From positions 1 to 7,200 of the forward strand of contig JALUTC010000214.1 in the NCBI GenBank assembly GCA_027058345.1: 7,200 bases of DNA, read 5' to 3'. Of the stretch, positions 5,849 to 7,200 are shown piece after piece. Both the position numbers and the translations under genes were made by a program. The DNA is from an archaeon. Its GTDB lineage: Archaea > Hydrothermarchaeota > Hydrothermarchaeia > JALTZZ01 > JALUTC01. The notes under the pieces were generated by a model that was given only the letters and a program-made list of their open reading frames with translations, was not told the origin of the DNA and searched no databases. Numbering within the stretch: the stretch's first letter is position 1; the number at the start of each line of letters is the position of its first letter.

Positions 5849-7017
5849 AAGTAGTTCTAGCATATTCAGGAGGATTGGATACAAGCGTTTGTATAAAATT
5901 GCTTCAAGAAAAATATAAATTCGATAAGGTAATAACAGTAACTGTTGACGTTGGTTTAGATGAAAAGGAATTAAAAGAAGCTGAGGAAAAGGCTTACAAT
6001 TTAGGAGTTTATAAACATTATACGATAGATGCTAAAGAAGAATTTGTAAAGAATTATATATTTAAAGCTATACTTTTCAATGCAAACTATGAAGGATATC
6101 CATTAAGCACTGCACTTGCAAGACCATTAATAGCTGAGAAAGTTGTTGAAGTTGCTAAAAAGGAAGATGCTGATGCATTGGCACATGGATGTACTGGAAA
6201 AGGAAACGATCAATTTAGATTTGAAAATGTTTTCAGAAGCTTATATCCAAGGGCAAGAATAATAGCACCGATAAGAGAATTAAACCTAACAAGAAGGGAG
6301 AGTATAGAATATGCAAAAAAACACAACATACCTATTCCAGTAGATATAGATAAACCGTACAGTGTTGATGAAAACCTATGGGGAAGAAGCATTGAAGGAG
6401 GAATTCTCGAGAATCCATTGAAAGAACCTCCTGAAGAAATATTTAAGTGGACGAAGTTGACAAATGATAAGGATGAATATTTAGAAATATATTTCGAGGA
6501 TGGATTACCGGTTGAAGTGAATGGAAAGAGTATAGAACCTGTTAAAATGATAAAAGAATTGAACAAAATTGTTGGAAGTCATGGTGTTGGTAGAATTGAT
6601 ATAATAGAAGATAGAATCCTTGGAATAAAATCGAGAGAAATTTACGAAGCTCCAGCTGCATATGCAATATTAAACATGCATAAATCCTTAGAACAAATGG
6701 TTTTAAGTAGAAGGGAGATAAGGTTTAAAGAAATAATTGATAGTGAATGGTCAGAACTAATTTATTATGGTTTGTGGTATGAACCTTTAAGAGAGGATTT
6801 GGAAGGGTTTGTTGAAAAAATTAGAAGAAGAGTTAAAGGCTTGGTCGTGGCAAAGTTGGGAAGGAGAAGTTTTGAAATAGTTTCTAGGGATTCCCCATTC
6901 TCTCTTTATAAAAGGGAAATCGTTTCATTTGATGAAAAATCGCTACAAAAATCTTTAGATGGAATGTTATTCTATCATTCATTACAATCCATGCTATATA
7001 AATCCCTTAGAATTTGA
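5845..7017 (+). CDS. argG: Argininosuccinate synthase
   Basis: ArgG condenses citrulline and aspartate with ATP to argininosuccinate, the penultimate step of arginine synthesis, in the cytoplasm. The length of 390 residues is normal. The N-type ATP pyrophosphatase loop AYSGGLDTS lies at 6-14. STALARPLIAEK (88-99) and the aspartate/citrulline signature GCTGKGNDQFRFE (115-127) are intact. SVDENLWGRSIEGG (173-186) and YEAPAA near residue 267 complete the family pattern, so the enzyme looks functional. It starts in the ATGA overlap with the eL40 stop, with no strong ribosome site of its own (a GGAG lies about 20 nt upstream), so translation is probably coupled to eL40. It ends in a tandem TGA TAA. 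ArgH, the usual partner, is not in the window. Confidence 0.95.
   Translation: MKVVLAYSGGLDTSVCIKLLQEKYKFDKVITVTVDVGLDEKELKEAEEKAYNLGVYKHYTIDAKEEFVKNYIFKAILFNANYEGYPLSTALARPLIAEKVVEVAKKEDADALAHGCTGKGNDQFRFENVFRSLYPRARIIAPIRELNLTRRESIEYAKKHNIPIPVDIDKPYSVDENLWGRSIEGGILENPLKEPPEEIFKWTKLTNDKDEYLEIYFEDGLPVEVNGKSIEPVKMIKELNKIVGSHGVGRIDIIEDRILGIKSREIYEAPAAYAILNMHKSLEQMVLSRREIRFKEIIDSEWSELIYYGLWYEPLREDLEGFVEKIRRRVKGLVVAKLGRRSFEIVSRDSPFSLYKREIVSFDEKSLQKSLDGMLFYHSLQSMLYKSLRI
6994..7003 (+). promoter_or_regulatory. Possible TATA box for the deoxyhypusine synthase gene
   Basis: CTATATAAAT at 6994-7003 is a near-ideal archaeal TATA box. It lies inside the last codons of argG, and its centre is about 44 nt before the ATG at 7043. 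With the usual spacing this predicts a start site near 7024 and a leader of roughly 18 nt. It would let the downstream gene be transcribed apart from argG. The match could be a chance result of the codons for MLYKSL in AT-rich DNA. Confidence 0.4.
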
Positions 7018-7042
7018 TAAATCAATTTTGTTATTTCTAATT

Positions 7043-7200
7043 ATGAACATTAGAAAGGAAGAATTTTTTAAAGAAAGGGTAAGGGTTTTAGACGTTGGAA
7101 CATATAACGTTGAAGAATTGTTAAAAGAAATGTCAGAGACTGCCTTCCAAGGAAGGAAGCTTGGAGAGGCATTTTTACTATGGAAAAGAATGCTTGAAGA
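7043..7200 (+). CDS. dys: Deoxyhypusine synthase, N-terminal part (3' partial)
   Basis: The frame from the ATG at 7043 stays open to the window edge (52 complete codons). The pattern RVRVLDVGTYNVEELLKEMS then TAFQGRKLGEAFLLWKRMLE matches the N-terminus of the deoxyhypusine synthase family, in particular the FQGRxLGxAxxxWxxM helix. The enzyme uses NAD and spermidine to put the 4-aminobutyl group onto a lysine of translation factor aIF5A. The catalytic lysine and NAD site lie beyond the window, so true synthases and DHS-like homologues, such as those that use agmatine or act in polyamine synthesis, cannot be separated. The gene starts 25 bp after argG with no Shine-Dalgarno site. Confidence 0.8.
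   Translation, partial: MNIRKEEFFKERVRVLDVGTYNVEELLKEMSETAFQGRKLGEAFLLWKRMLE

Noticed and set aside
6403..6414. Perfect 12-bp palindrome ATTCTCGAGAAT
   Set aside because: It sits within conserved argG codons (the GGILENP region) and has no counterpart near any promoter; chance is the simplest explanation.
7143..7156. CCTTCC-AA-GGAAGG inverted repeat as a hairpin or terminator
   Set aside because: It lies within the conserved deoxyhypusine synthase helix codons, and the stem with a workable loop is only about 5 bp.

Overview
This window looks like part of a compact, AT-rich archaeal chromosome. The evidence is the gene set: a KEOPS subunit of the Cgi121 family, an archaeal-type Mre11 nuclease, a Cys-loop-less CoaBC, a FlaJ/TadC-type pilus platform protein, a ubiquitin-free 50-residue eL40, and the start of a deoxyhypusine synthase. 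Arginine is coded almost entirely by AGA/AGG and isoleucine often by ATA. Shine-Dalgarno sites are mostly absent. These traits fit a thermophilic archaeon, possibly of the TACK group, but nothing here fixes the lineage. No rRNA, tRNA, CRISPR array, insertion sequence or long repeat was seen.

Layout. Positions 1-105 hold the C-terminal end of an unidentified plus-strand gene, followed by a T-rich tract. Positions 132-271 hold what looks like a 46-residue His-rich/coiled-coil small protein interrupted by a one-base frameshift. On the minus strand, from 1098 down to 279, is a two-gene unit: the acetolactate synthase regulatory subunit (ilvN type) and an overlapping small OB-fold protein. Only 22 bp separate its start from a divergent plus-strand series that runs to the end of the window: Cgi121, Mre11, CoaBC, a GT4 glycosyltransferase, a single-domain T2SS-F/TadC-like membrane protein, eL40, argininosuccinate synthase, and the start of deoxyhypusine synthase.

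How the genes relate. The plus-strand genes are packed with 1-25 bp gaps or 4-11 bp overlaps, so at least partial co-transcription is likely, but their functions are mixed: tRNA modification, DNA repair, CoA synthesis, glycosylation, pilus assembly, ribosome, arginine synthesis and eIF5A modification. The common thread in several (Cgi121, eL40, deoxyhypusine synthase) is translation. Several genes lack their usual partners within the window: Mre11 without Rad50/HerA/NurA, IlvN without IlvB, TadC without its ATPase or TadB, and ArgG without ArgH.

I did not find a clear undescribed multi-gene system. The points most worth a second look are the frameshifted small ORF, the 22-bp divergent promoter whose TATA box lies inside the opposite gene, the Cgi121-Mre11 pairing, and the orphan pilus platform protein beside a glycosyltransferase.
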